From: Leadbetterella byssophila_A
Lineage (GTDB): Bacteria > Bacteroidota > Bacteroidia > Cytophagales > Spirosomataceae
Direction of reading: 5' to 3'
Length of the DNA: 64,000 nucleotides
Assembly: GCA_040394735.1 (NCBI GenBank)
Contig: JBEBRR010000014.1
Coordinates: forward strand, 1-64,000
Position 1 is the stretch's first letter. The number at the start of each line of letters is the position of its first letter. The notes beneath the pieces were generated by a model that saw nothing but the letters and a program-made list of their open reading frames with translations, made no database searches and was not told the origin of the DNA. Shown here piece by piece: positions 8,686-17,130 of the stretch. Both the position numbers and the translations under genes were made by a program.

Positions 8686-8956
8686 AATCCTCATCAGGGA
8701 TTAAAACAAATGTGCCTTTATCTGTACCCGGGTCATTTTCATTCTGCGAGTTGTAAAGACAGGTTTCTTCCGAACGAATACAGTCATAGTCACTATAGCC
8801 ATCAGGCAAACTATGAATATTCACCCAACCGGAAGGGTCAACAGTGGTGGGAACCTGGCCCCATGAACCTGCCACATGCTTTTGAGTAGTAGCCAGTGCC
8901 AGGCCACTTCCGAGAATAATTGCCATTGCAGGCAAAAGCTTAATTACCTTTTTCAT
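8684..8956 (-). CDS. DUF6520-like small secreted protein
   Basis: The 90-residue precursor has a Sec signal (KKVIKLLPAMAIILGSGLALA), leaving a mature chain of about 67 residues with a Cys pair in DYDCIRSEETCLYNS and an acidic end (IPDED). The shape and start match the small DUF6520 peptides found widely in Bacteroidota, often several per locus; their function is unknown. It lies 114 bases downstream of the MauE-like gene on the same strand, with two hairpins in the gap, so the two are probably one unit. The two cysteines would be a natural substrate for the redox membrane protein; that link is inference. Confidence 0.72.
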   Translation of the reverse strand: MKKVIKLLPAMAIILGSGLALATTQKHVAGSWGQVPTTVDPSGWVNIHSLPDGYSDYDCIRSEETCLYNSQNENDPGTDKGTFVLIPDED

Positions 8957-9011
8957 TGTTTTACTAAATTGAATTGTTATTTAAATTTCCCTTACTCTGT
9001 CTGCAGGTTTT

Positions 9012-9060
9012 CAGGGAAGCCCTGGTTCCGGAAGCCCGTTTCTGAAACGGCATTCCGGAA
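9012..9060. repeat. Two adjacent hairpins between the MauE-like and DUF6520 genes
   Basis: CAGGG/CCCTG (9012-9016 with 9020-9024) is followed by a larger hairpin: TTCCGGAA (9026-9033 with 9053-9060) enclosing CCGTTTC/GAAACGG (9036-9042 with 9044-9050). On the minus strand neither is followed by a T-run, so an RNA processing or stability element is likelier than a terminator. Confidence 0.5.
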
Positions 9061-9070
9061 TCTTCTTTTG

Positions 9071-9508
9071 TTACATAATTTTTGTCACGGCCGGTTTGTT
9101 TTCAGAGTGAAACATATATATCCCCAATAGCGACAGGGCCAGGAAGAAAAGGTTAAAAATCAGATGGCCTTCAAAGCTCATAAAGCGGAGAACCCCGCCG
9201 CAGCTGCAGGGGGTGCGGTCAAAGCAGCCCATTACCACCAGGGCCATATAACCGCTGAAGAGGGCCATCAGAATAGCAGATCCGTAAAAACCGGATAAAC
9301 GTGCAGAAGGAATGATCAGTAAAACGGAAAGAATTAATTCAGCCGAGGGAATCAACCATACCAAAGGAGCCTTTGACCAGCCAGGTAATTCCTGCCTGGC
9401 CAGCTGTCTTTCAAACTCAGCCACATCCATCAGCTTGGCCACAGCCGTGTAGCAGAACAGGACAATCAGCGCCGCAGCAATAAGAGAAGGAATATCTGAC
9501 CGTTTCAT
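9071..9508 (-). CDS. MauE/DoxX-like membrane protein
   Basis: The 145-residue protein has four predicted membrane segments (about 8-28, 47-68, 75-94, 115-135) and the motif CFDRTPCSCGG in the third loop, characteristic of the MauE/DoxX family. Family role: MauE supports disulfide formation or periplasmic maturation in methylamine dehydrogenase loci, and Bacteroidota copies are often next to DUF6520 peptides and thioredoxin-like proteins, as here. The cysteines of the C-S-C motif and one upstream Cys could carry electrons. The start ATG at 9508 gives a normal first membrane helix. Confidence 0.82.
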   Translation of the reverse strand: MKRSDIPSLIAAALIVLFCYTAVAKLMDVAEFERQLARQELPGWSKAPLVWLIPSAELILSVLLIIPSARLSGFYGSAILMALFSGYMALVVMGCFDRTPCSCGGVLRFMSFEGHLIFNLFFLALSLLGIYMFHSENKPAVTKIM

Positions 9509-9964
9509 ACACTTGTTTTTTCATTATAAAGCTTTTTCCGCTAAGATCTTGGAGGAGCGGGCTGCTTACATGATCCAAAGGTCTCAAGCCCTTTCGGCTC
9601 GGGAAACAGAAAAAATGAGGCGCTTCAACAAAAGGAATGCTTCAATCTTTCCAAATCTTCTTGTATTTTGTTTTTTATGACGCGGATAAGCCAACAGAAA
9701 GGTTGTAAATTAGCAGATCTCCCGTGCGGGAGGGAGTATTGTAAACTAACCTATGTCTATACTAAAGCAAATACGGGAGCTGCATTCTGCACGGAGGAAA
9801 TTTAGAGCGAAATGTTCACCGGGAAATGCTTAAGAGGCAGGCTCAAACCCGGGAAAATAAATATTTCGGACCAGAAAATATTTGATGTCGGGACCAAATA
9901 AAACGGAAAAAATTGGCAAACAGCCCGCTTTTGCCGATTTTTGAATATATAAAACGGGTGTCAG
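9509..9964. other. 456-base gap without a recognised gene
   Basis: Only very short frames occur, such as a 26-codon one at 9753-9833 that I do not recognise. The segment should hold the promoters for the MauE-like gene (leftward) and the DinB-like gene (rightward), but I see no clear -33/-7 pair. There is a small inverted repeat CTCCCGTGCGGGAG at about 9719-9732. Confidence 0.5.
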
Positions 9965-10516
9965 ATGAATAGTTACCTCGAAAGTGTCAGAAAGCAGTTT
10001 CTCTATTATAAAATGTTGGGGGAGAAGGCCATGGAACAGATGGAAGAAGATCAGCTTTTCCTGCAATATAATGAAGAAAGTAACAGCATAGCCATGCTGG
10101 TTAATCATCTGGCCGGAAATATGCTGTCCCGGTTTACCGATTTCCTTACTGCAGACGGTGAGAAGCCTTGGCGCAACCGGGATGCCGAATTTGTCAATCC
10201 CTTCCGTAACCGGGCAGAATTAATGGAGCGCTGGCAGCAGGGCTGGGATTGCCTCCTGGATGCACTGCATACCCTTACGCCGGCCGAGCTGGAAAAGATC
10301 ATTTACATCCGGAACGACGGCCACACGGTAATTGAAGCGCTTAACCGGCAACTGGCCCATTATCCGTATCATATAGGACAAATGGTGTTTATTGCCAAAA
10401 TGTTTGCTAACGAACAATGGCAGACGCTCTCTATAGCCCGTAACCGTTCGGGTGACTATAACCTCCGTAAGTTTTCAAAGGAAAAGGAACGGCGGCATTT
10501 TACCGATGACCTGTAG
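9965..10516 (+). CDS. DUF1572/DinB-like protein
   Basis: The 183-residue cytoplasmic protein has the four-helix DinB/YfiT-type pattern. The putative metal-binding histidines are in NHLAGNM (near residue 48) and LAHYPYHIGQMVFIAK (near residues 127-131), the layout typical of DUF1572. Family members are metal-dependent transferases or hydrolases acting on small thiols or unknown substrates; no specific reaction can be assigned. It ends 2 bases from the stop of the convergent ABC-F gene, with no terminator between. Confidence 0.82.
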   Translation: MNSYLESVRKQFLYYKMLGEKAMEQMEEDQLFLQYNEESNSIAMLVNHLAGNMLSRFTDFLTADGEKPWRNRDAEFVNPFRNRAELMERWQQGWDCLLDALHTLTPAELEKIIYIRNDGHTVIEALNRQLAHYPYHIGQMVFIAKMFANEQWQTLSIARNRSGDYNLRKFSKEKERRHFTDDL

Positions 10517-10518
10517 GA

Positions 10519-12156
10519 TCAGTTCTTTCGTTCTATCTCCTTCAGGTTTTCCATCTTCTTGTTTTTCAGGAAGCTGTCGATATCTTCGAAGTGCTCGCGG
10601 ATACGCTTGTTGCCAAACTCGAATACCTTTTCGGCCAGGCCACTCAGGAAGTCACGGTCGTGAGAGATGAGGATGATGGTGCCCTCAAAAGCTCTCAGGG
10701 CATCTTTCAGGATGTCCTTGGTGCGCAGGTCCAGGTGGTTGGTAGGCTCATCCAGGATCAGCAGGTTAACAGGCTGTAACAGCAGCCTGATCATGGCCAG
10801 GCGGGTTTTTTCTCCTCCGGAAAGCATTTTTACTTTTTTGTTCAGGTCATCGCCCCGGAAAAGGAAGGCCGCCAGCAGGTCTTTGATTTTAGTCCGGATA
10901 TCGCCTTCGGCCAGCTGATCCACCGTATCAAATACCGTAATTTCTTCGTCGAGCAGGGAAGCCTGGTTCTGGGCAAAGTAGCCGATTTCGGCGTTATGGC
11001 CTACCTTCAGGTCGCCATCAAAATCAATTTCGCCCATGATAGCCCTGACCATAGTAGATTTACCCTCGCCGTTTCTTCCTACAAAAGCTATTTTTTGTCC
11101 GCGTTCAATGGAAAAACTGGCATCTTTGAACACCAGGTGGTCACCGTAGCTTTTGCCCACATATTCGGCAATGACCGGGTAATTCCCGGAACGCGGGGCC
11201 GGAGGGAACTTGATATTAATGGCGGAGGTATCTACTTCATCCACTTCCACGATTTCCAGCTTTTCCAGCATTTTTACCCGGCTCTGCACCTGGAGGGTTT
11301 TGGAGTAGGTGCCTTTGAAACGTTCAATAAACTCCTGGGTTTCGGCAATCATCTTCTGCTGGTCGTTATACTGCTTCTTCTGCTGCTCGAGGCGTTCTTT
11401 CCGGAGCTGCAGGTAATGAGTATAGGGTACCTTATAGTCATAGATGCGACCCATGGTGACTTCAATGGTACGGTTGGTGATATGGTCTACAAAGGCCCTG
11501 TCGTGCGAGATCACGATCACGGCTTTGGCGCTGTTCACCAGGAAATCTTCCAGCCATTGGATAGACTCGATATCCATATGGTTGGTGGGCTCGTCCAGCA
11601 GGATCAGGTCAGGGTTTTGGAGCAGGATCTTGGCCAGCTCTATCCGCATGCGCCAGCCACCTGAAAACTCGGAAGTCTGGCGGGTGAAGTCTTCGCGGGT
11701 GAAGCCGAGCCCTTTCAGTACTTTCTCTACTTCTGCGTCATAGTTTACCTCTTCGAGGGAGTAGAACTTCTCGCTTAATTCCGATACCCGGGTAATGATG
11801 TCCATGTATTCATCTGACTCGTAGTCGGTACGGGTTTCGAGCTGGCTGTTCAGCTCTTCCAGCTCGGCCTGCATAGCCTGGGCACCGGCAAAGGCCTTGG
11901 AAGTCTCAGCAAATACGGTGGTGTCATCTTCGGTGAGCAGATGCTGGGGCAAATAGGCGATAACGGCATCTGCCGGCGCAGAAATCTTCCCTCTGGTGGG
12001 TTTATTCACGCCTGCAATGATCTTCAGAAGGGTGGATTTTCCTGCGCCGTTTTTGCCCATCAGGGCAATCCGGTCTTTTTCATTGATGTTAAAAGTGATG
12101 TCTGAAAAAAGGGCGTGTCCGCTGAATTCTACCGTTACGTTATCTACCGAGATCAT
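10519..12156 (-). CDS. ABC-F family ATPase (ribosome-associated type)
   Basis: The 545-residue soluble protein has two ABC domains and no membrane segment. Walker A motifs are GKNGAGKST (34-42) and GRNGEGKST in the second half; signatures are FSGGWRMRIEL and LSGGEKTRLAM; both Walker B strands end in LLDEPTNH or LILDEPTNH. The linker after domain one (RKERLEQQKKQYNDQQK) matches the ABC-F interdomain arm. Family role: binding the ribosomal E-site region to rescue or regulate translation; some members give antibiotic protection, but nothing here points to resistance. I start at ATG 12156 because the 37 residues upstream run through a 7-bp repeat region and do not match the family. Confidence 0.92.
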   Translation of the reverse strand: MISVDNVTVEFSGHALFSDITFNINEKDRIALMGKNGAGKSTLLKIIAGVNKPTRGKISAPADAVIAYLPQHLLTEDDTTVFAETSKAFAGAQAMQAELEELNSQLETRTDYESDEYMDIITRVSELSEKFYSLEEVNYDAEVEKVLKGLGFTREDFTRQTSEFSGGWRMRIELAKILLQNPDLILLDEPTNHMDIESIQWLEDFLVNSAKAVIVISHDRAFVDHITNRTIEVTMGRIYDYKVPYTHYLQLRKERLEQQKKQYNDQQKMIAETQEFIERFKGTYSKTLQVQSRVKMLEKLEIVEVDEVDTSAINIKFPPAPRSGNYPVIAEYVGKSYGDHLVFKDASFSIERGQKIAFVGRNGEGKSTMVRAIMGEIDFDGDLKVGHNAEIGYFAQNQASLLDEEITVFDTVDQLAEGDIRTKIKDLLAAFLFRGDDLNKKVKMLSGGEKTRLAMIRLLLQPVNLLILDEPTNHLDLRTKDILKDALRAFEGTIILISHDRDFLSGLAEKVFEFGNKRIREHFEDIDSFLKNKKMENLKEIERKN

Positions 12157-12190
12157 TTTTTTGAAATTAAGGCGCAAAGATAGAAAACAA

Positions 12191-12296
12191 TGCTGAATTG
12201 TGAATGTTGAATGGTCAATGATGGACTGTCCCTGATCAAAGGACACAAATAACCCCTCATTCAGCATTCACCATTAAACATTAACCATTTAATTTA
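12191..12296. repeat. Facing arms of degenerate 7-bp tandem repeats
   Basis: Left arm, in steps of seven from 12191: TGCTGAA, TTGTGAA, TGTTGAA, TGGTCAA, TGATGGA, CTGTCCC, TGATCAA. Right arm from 12255: CCTCATT, CAGCATT, CACCATT, AAACATT, AACCATT. The right arm is the complement of the same unit (AATGNTN). It runs into the last codons and stop of the haemoglobin gene. See the findings for four further loci. Confidence 0.8.
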
Positions 12297-12670
12297 TGAT
12301 GCAGCACTTTCCCGATCTCCAGGGCCTTCGCCTTCACAAATTCCGCATTTTTACCTTCAAAAAGCTGGTCAGTGGTGGTGAACCAATAGGCCAGCCAGCG
12401 TTCAAACCGCTCGGTGGTCATGGGTTGGGTCTGGTGCCGGGCCGAATGCTTCCACATCATGCCGCCGTCATAGGCGCCGGTCTGAAACAGCCAGTTTTCC
12501 CAGAAGTTCACTACCCGTTCCTTATGGTGATCCCAATGAGGCAGCGATTCTTCGAATACCGGGCGCATCACCGGGTCATTGAGCACACCGTCGTAAAAAA
12601 TATCTATCAGCAAGCGGATGTCTTCCCGGTTTTCAATGTCTTTCCGTTCGCCTGGTTTTTCTGTTGTCAT
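12281..12670 (-). CDS. Group III truncated haemoglobin
   Basis: The 129-residue protein has the group III pattern: IDIFYDGVLNDPVMRPVF, then HWDHHKERVVNFWENWLF, then MMWKHSARH carrying the candidate proximal histidine, then ERFERWLAYWFTTTDQLF and a C-terminal helix. It binds haem in the cytoplasm; group III roles (oxygen, nitric oxide or peroxide chemistry) are not settled. Upstream is the ABC-F gene's 3' side neighbour on the same strand with the repeat block between them. The final codons (LNG and stop) are built from the repeat unit, so the extreme C-terminus may be recent. Confidence 0.9.
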   Translation of the reverse strand: MTTEKPGERKDIENREDIRLLIDIFYDGVLNDPVMRPVFEESLPHWDHHKERVVNFWENWLFQTGAYDGGMMWKHSARHQTQPMTTERFERWLAYWFTTTDQLFEGKNAEFVKAKALEIGKVLHHKLNG

Positions 12671-12772
12671 ACAGGTATAACAAGAGGGCAGCAGTTTAGG
12701 TTTGAGAAAAAATGCTATATTGCATCAACATTCGTAAAAGTAAGTCGTTTTTAAGACATCAATACTTTTTTG

Positions 12773-14044
12773 ATGAAGAGAGGAATACTGTTTCTGATTT
12801 TGATCGCCGCTTTTTCCGCCTGTAAGGTGCGGGAGAAAAAACCGGCTGAGACCGCTGTGAAAGAAGAGGTGCCCCGTAGCGTAGATAAACCTGTGGTTAA
12901 TTCAGTGACGGGCAAGTATAACTTTATTGACTCTCTTTCTGCCCGGGTGTTTATAAAAACCCATATCACCCTGCTGGGAGAAAAGATGCCGATGGAAAAG
13001 CTGAACGAAAGCTTCCGGGTGCAATGGGCGCTTCAGACCGATTTCGGTATCCGTGAGAAGATCGGCACGGGTAAACTGGCTTTTACACCTGATTTTGCAC
13101 GCTCATCCGGCGACTCTTACATTCTCAGCTTTGATATTCCGCGCGTAAAAGAATATACCGGCGGTATTCTGCTGGTAGAGTTTATCCATCCGGCTTCCGG
13201 AACCAAGTTCTCGTATGACATGGCTATTGATTTTACGGCGAAAAGGTCTAATACGCGCTATGAGATCTATAAAAATGCGGCTGATGAAGTGCCTGATTTC
13301 CTGCCTTATATATACAGTGGAGAAAGCTTTGTGATCAAATCGGTAAAGCCTTCTTCTGAACGCCTGTTCCTGATCCGGTACCGGAATAACTCGAGGCCGG
13401 CCCTTTCGCCCATGTCAGGCACGAAGAGAACAACAGAAAGCGAGTTTGAAATAGCAGAAAGCCTGGAAATAAGAGACCGCGAGCCGGTGACCCTTTCGGA
13501 AACGGGCATGTATGTGCTGACCCGGAACCCGGAGGAAGTGACAGACGGTTACGGTTTCCTGGTGACCGACAAACGTTATCCGCGGGACACCCGGCCGGAG
13601 ACGCTGAAAGAGGCACTGGTGTACATGAGCACCTCTAAAGAAATTGAAAGTTCGGATACCTATGACAGCGGTAAAGACGCCATGGATATGTACTTCCTTA
13701 ACCTGGCCAGGGGCGATCAGAACCTGGCCAGGAAAATTATCAGGAGCTATTATAAGCGGGTAGAAGAGGCCAATGAGTTTTTTACGACCTATAAGGAGGG
13801 ATGGAAAACCGATAAAGGCATGGTGTATATCATTATGGGACCACCGGCCCGTGTGCAACGTAACCGTACGCGGGAGGTATGGCTTTACTCCCAGAACCGG
13901 AATACTTCGGAAATCATTTATACATTTTATAAAAAACCAAACGTATTTTCAGAACAAAATTATGAGCTGGTAAGGTATCCGGAGTATAGTGCGTTCTGGT
14001 ACCCTTATGTAGAATCATGGAGAACAGGAAAGGCAGCGGAGTGA
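12773..14044 (+). CDS. GWxTD-domain lipoprotein
   Basis: The protein (423 residues from ATG 12773; a TTG one codon upstream is not needed) has a lipobox in LILIAAFSAC near residue 17 and an extracytoplasmic beta-rich region. The C-terminal GWxTD domain is marked by GWKTDKGMVYIIMGPP and EVWLYSQNRNT near residues 345-375. These domains are frequent in Bacteroidota outer-membrane lipoproteins of unknown function. The 3' end overlaps the next gene by 28 bases in another frame, suggesting tight co-transcription. Confidence 0.88.
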   Translation: MKRGILFLILIAAFSACKVREKKPAETAVKEEVPRSVDKPVVNSVTGKYNFIDSLSARVFIKTHITLLGEKMPMEKLNESFRVQWALQTDFGIREKIGTGKLAFTPDFARSSGDSYILSFDIPRVKEYTGGILLVEFIHPASGTKFSYDMAIDFTAKRSNTRYEIYKNAADEVPDFLPYIYSGESFVIKSVKPSSERLFLIRYRNNSRPALSPMSGTKRTTESEFEIAESLEIRDREPVTLSETGMYVLTRNPEEVTDGYGFLVTDKRYPRDTRPETLKEALVYMSTSKEIESSDTYDSGKDAMDMYFLNLARGDQNLARKIIRSYYKRVEEANEFFTTYKEGWKTDKGMVYIIMGPPARVQRNRTREVWLYSQNRNTSEIIYTFYKKPNVFSEQNYELVRYPEYSAFWYPYVESWRTGKAAE

Positions 14045-14799
14045 AGAAATTTCATAAACCCGTAAACCGGCCGAACAAGGCCGATTTCGTTTTTGGTATA
14101 AATTCAGTAGTTGAAACGCTGAAAGGCGAGAAGGAAATTGATAAGATACTGCTTCTGAAAGATATGAAGCATGTGGAAGAAATAGAAACCCTGGCCCGTA
14201 ACCGGGGAATACCCGTTCAGAAAGTGCCTCAGGAGCGACTGAACCGCGTGACGATGAAAAACCACCAGGGGGCAGTTGCTTTTGTTTCCTCGGTGAATTT
14301 TGCCCAGCTATCCAACGTGGTGACGTCTGTGTTTGAATCGGGAGAAACGCCCCTGGTGCTGATCCTCGACCGGATCACGGACGTCCGGAATTTCGGGGCT
14401 ATCTGCCGCTCGGCAGAGTGTAGCGGGGTGCATGCGGTGGTGCTGCCTGCCCGGGGCGCAGCACAGATCAACGGTGATGCCATGAAGACCTCTTCCGGGG
14501 CGCTGAACTTTATTCCTGTCTGCCGCGAAACCGACCTGATGAATACGGTGAAATACCTGAAAAATTCAGGCTTCCAGGTGGTGTCATGTACCGAAAAAGG
14601 GGATGACGTGATCTATGAGATAGACTATACCCTCCCTACCGCCATTATAATGGGCTCGGAAGAAGACGGCATCACGGATTCATTGATTGAAGAGTCAGAT
14701 TATAAGGCCCAGATCCCGCTGAAAGGCCGGGTGGAGTCGCTGAATGTGTCCGTTGCGGCTGGGGTGATTTTGTTTGAGGCCGTGCGCCAACGCGGTTAA
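14017..14799 (+). CDS. rlmB: TrmH/RlmB-type 2'-O-ribose rRNA methyltransferase
   Basis: The 260-residue protein has an L30e-like N-terminal substrate domain (FGINSVVETLKG near 25-40) and a C-terminal SPOUT knot. SPOUT motifs: LILDRITDVRNFGAICRSAE, IMGSEEDGI and IPLKGRVESLNVSVAAGVILFE. It matches the group-3 TrmH family, where E. coli RlmB methylates 23S rRNA G2251 with S-adenosylmethionine. The first 20 residues are basic and disordered. Start ATG 14017 lies inside the GWxTD gene. The target base is inferred from the family. Confidence 0.9.
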   Translation: MENRKGSGVKKFHKPVNRPNKADFVFGINSVVETLKGEKEIDKILLLKDMKHVEEIETLARNRGIPVQKVPQERLNRVTMKNHQGAVAFVSSVNFAQLSNVVTSVFESGETPLVLILDRITDVRNFGAICRSAECSGVHAVVLPARGAAQINGDAMKTSSGALNFIPVCRETDLMNTVKYLKNSGFQVVSCTEKGDDVIYEIDYTLPTAIIMGSEEDGITDSLIEESDYKAQIPLKGRVESLNVSVAAGVILFEAVRQRG

Positions 14800-14981
14800 C
14801 CAGGAGGGTGAGGTTATTCGCGTGGGCCTCCCTTGGAAATTGGTTTGGAATTGATTGCCCGCACTGGATTTGAGTTTACTTTTAACCCTGGTCAATTAGT
14901 TTAGGAGTAACATTCGCAGAAAAGTACAATTTATCGTTTTCGTCTTTCGCCAAATTGGCTTTTAGAAAGGGGTACACCTTC

Positions 14982-15002
14982 CGCTCTTTTATTTAAAGAG
15001 CG
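14982..15002. repeat. Perfect 8-bp inverted repeat in the gap after rlmB
   Basis: CGCTCTTT and AAAGAGCG are separated by TATTT. Neither side carries a T-run, so it is not a clear terminator. It lies in a 293-base gap between convergent genes that otherwise shows no gene. Confidence 0.5.
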
Positions 15003-15092
15003 AATAGCATTGGGGGAGTTTGGAGTTTTCAGGCGGCCATTTTGGGAGGCTTTTCTTTTTGCTTTCGTCGCCGGGCCGTTTTATAATCCAAC

Positions 15093-16865
15093 CTACTTCG
15101 ACATTCGAAAACTGAGTCCGGCGAATTCGAGGATGTGATACGATTCATCTTCACGGAATTGCACGTTAAAACCCCCAAAACCAGAATTTACCCCACTGGT
15201 CAGTGCGTAACCGGAATCGATTACGTCCAGCGGGATCTCACTGGAACTACCCATTGTTTTAAGCCTGAGCATAAGCACACTGTCTGTGGACAAATACAAT
15301 TCAGCGCTCTTGAATTTACTATCCCCAATCAACATTTGATAGCCGTAATGTTCATAGATGCCACTTCTTTTTGACCATATCGCAGGATCAATCGCCGTCA
15401 GGCGGTATCCCAGATTGTATTCCCTTTCTTTCACTCTTCGAGAAAGAAAAATGTTATCGTTAATGTTTTTAAAAATCAGACGCTGATTACTTCTGGGAAT
15501 CGTGTCTGTGGTTTTAATGTCGTAAGGAATGAATTCCGTTTCACTAACAGGTTTCAATACCAGCTTTGTCTCACCGTTTGCCAGCGTAAGTTGGTGGCTG
15601 TCCATTCTAACAACGTTGTAGGAGCCTGATTCGGCATAGACCCCTGAATATCTCTCCAACACGCTGTCAGGAAGAACAACCAGGTCTCTTTCCGTACTCA
15701 CTGAACGGGTATTAGGTATAGGAAACAGGTCAGGGATACTTAATCCGAACCTGGGCAGCAGATTAAAGCAGAAATTCTCAGCCGCCTGTCCGCCTTCGGC
15801 GGTATTTGTCATCACTATTACCGCTGCATTACTTTCGGGTATCAATAGTAGCTTGGCATGTGTAAAGCCGGCGCTACCGGCATGGTATACCGCAAAAGTG
15901 GAATCATTGCGGAACATAAACCAGCCAAGTCCTTTCTTATTTGTTTCCAATGGCACATGGGCGTTTTGCAGGGAAAACATTTCTTTTGCAGTTGCCTGCC
16001 TAAGCAGCCGGGCAGATTCACCACGGTAGGCCTCTAACAGGCCGATAGCATATTTGGTGAAGTCGTTCATGTCCAAGTAAATACCCCCGGAGGCAATGTC
16101 CCGTAATTCATACTCTTGGGCCTGCTGGCCGTACGCATAAATTTTTGTACGATTTTTAAGCCGGTCCATTGCGAAGCCTGAGTGCTTCATCCCTAAAACA
16201 TTAAAAATATTTTTATGTACATAATCTGCATAATCTGTCTTGGTAACATCTTTGATCATATGCCCCAGGATGTTGTAGCCGGCATTCGAATATAGTCCCG
16301 CCAATCCTGCGGGATAAACCAGATGAGTCTGGTTTATCAAACCGAGCACGTCTGTATATTTTCCCGAACCGAGATCTGAATTCTTCCATATATCTGACTG
16401 GATACCGGAAGTGTGTGTAATGAGGGTTTTCACGGTAACCGAATCCAAATGAATTCCCGGCCGTGTCAGAGGATGAAATTTTGGAAGATATGCTGTTAAG
16501 GGCTTCTGGATATCGAGAAGACCATGCTCCACCAATTGCATGACACTAAGTGCGGTAAAAGTCTTTGTTACAGAGCCGATATTAACTACCGTATTAACTG
16601 TCATTGGAACTTTGTTCTGTTGATCGGAATAGCCGAATCCTTCCTTCCAAACCACCTTGCCATCCATGATAATTGCAGCACTGAGTCCTACAATTTTATC
16701 CGTTTTCAGTTTTTCTGCAAAGTACTCTTCCGATTTAACTATGAGGTCTGCATAGGTATCACTTTGCGGGTGGGCGTGCCGGATTTGCCCAAAAACAGGC
16801 GAAGCAGTTATCAAAATTAAGATTAACAACCACAGTGATTCAAAATCGGGCTTATTGGCTTTCAT
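15093..16865 (-). CDS. Secreted class C beta-lactamase-like serine hydrolase
   Basis: The 590-residue protein has a signal peptide (about 8-27, ending PVFGQ), then a beta-lactamase/DD-peptidase fold: SVTK (SxxK nucleophile motif near residue 98), YSNAGYN (YxN, near 190) and HAGSAGF as the third-box equivalent. A C-terminal extension of about 200 beta-rich residues follows (ERYSGVYAESG and a second GIYEHYG repeat), as in many Bacteroidota esterase or peptidase-like members. The actual substrate is unknown; antibiotic hydrolysis should not be assumed. By eye the gene is more AT-rich than its neighbours and is flanked by longer gaps, a possible sign of transfer. Confidence 0.88.
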   Translation of the reverse strand: MKANKPDFESLWLLILILITASPVFGQIRHAHPQSDTYADLIVKSEEYFAEKLKTDKIVGLSAAIIMDGKVVWKEGFGYSDQQNKVPMTVNTVVNIGSVTKTFTALSVMQLVEHGLLDIQKPLTAYLPKFHPLTRPGIHLDSVTVKTLITHTSGIQSDIWKNSDLGSGKYTDVLGLINQTHLVYPAGLAGLYSNAGYNILGHMIKDVTKTDYADYVHKNIFNVLGMKHSGFAMDRLKNRTKIYAYGQQAQEYELRDIASGGIYLDMNDFTKYAIGLLEAYRGESARLLRQATAKEMFSLQNAHVPLETNKKGLGWFMFRNDSTFAVYHAGSAGFTHAKLLLIPESNAAVIVMTNTAEGGQAAENFCFNLLPRFGLSIPDLFPIPNTRSVSTERDLVVLPDSVLERYSGVYAESGSYNVVRMDSHQLTLANGETKLVLKPVSETEFIPYDIKTTDTIPRSNQRLIFKNINDNIFLSRRVKEREYNLGYRLTAIDPAIWSKRSGIYEHYGYQMLIGDSKFKSAELYLSTDSVLMLRLKTMGSSSEIPLDVIDSGYALTSGVNSGFGGFNVQFREDESYHILEFAGLSFRMSK

Positions 16866-16963
16866 GCCAGATATTTTATGTTCATAAATTTTTTAGTAAT
16901 CTGCCAGACGCAATGCATCGGTTTGAGAATCTAAGGTTTGTTCCTGGGTGCTGACCCCAGCGT

Positions 16964-17006
16964 ATGCAAATTGCATTGATTTATTTACTTAAATTTAGCA
17001 AATTTA
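16964..17006 (-). promoter_or_regulatory. -7 element and adjacent palindrome upstream of the serine hydrolase
   Basis: CAAATTTA at 16999-17006 reads TAAATTTG (TAnnTTTG) on the minus strand. ATGCAAATTGCAT at 16964-16976 is a perfect 6+1+6 palindrome just downstream, about 90 bases before the start codon, where it could serve as an operator. I see no well-spaced -33 element. Confidence 0.42.
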
Positions 17007-17130
17007 CAGGATTTTATTTACAAGAACTGTAATTTGAAACACCATTTCAAAGAAACAATAAGTTGATAAATTACCGACCTTTACATCAATAAGCCAACTT
17101 TAAGAGCAAGCTGTCTTATTTTATTTCCTA

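Noticed and set aside
9753..9833. 26-codon frame in the MauE-DinB gap
   Set aside because: No family resemblance, no promoter element at a suitable distance.
15093..16865. Antibiotic-resistance beta-lactamase
   Set aside because: Has the serine hydrolase motifs but also a long C-terminal extension typical of esterase or peptidase-like relatives; no basis for resistance.
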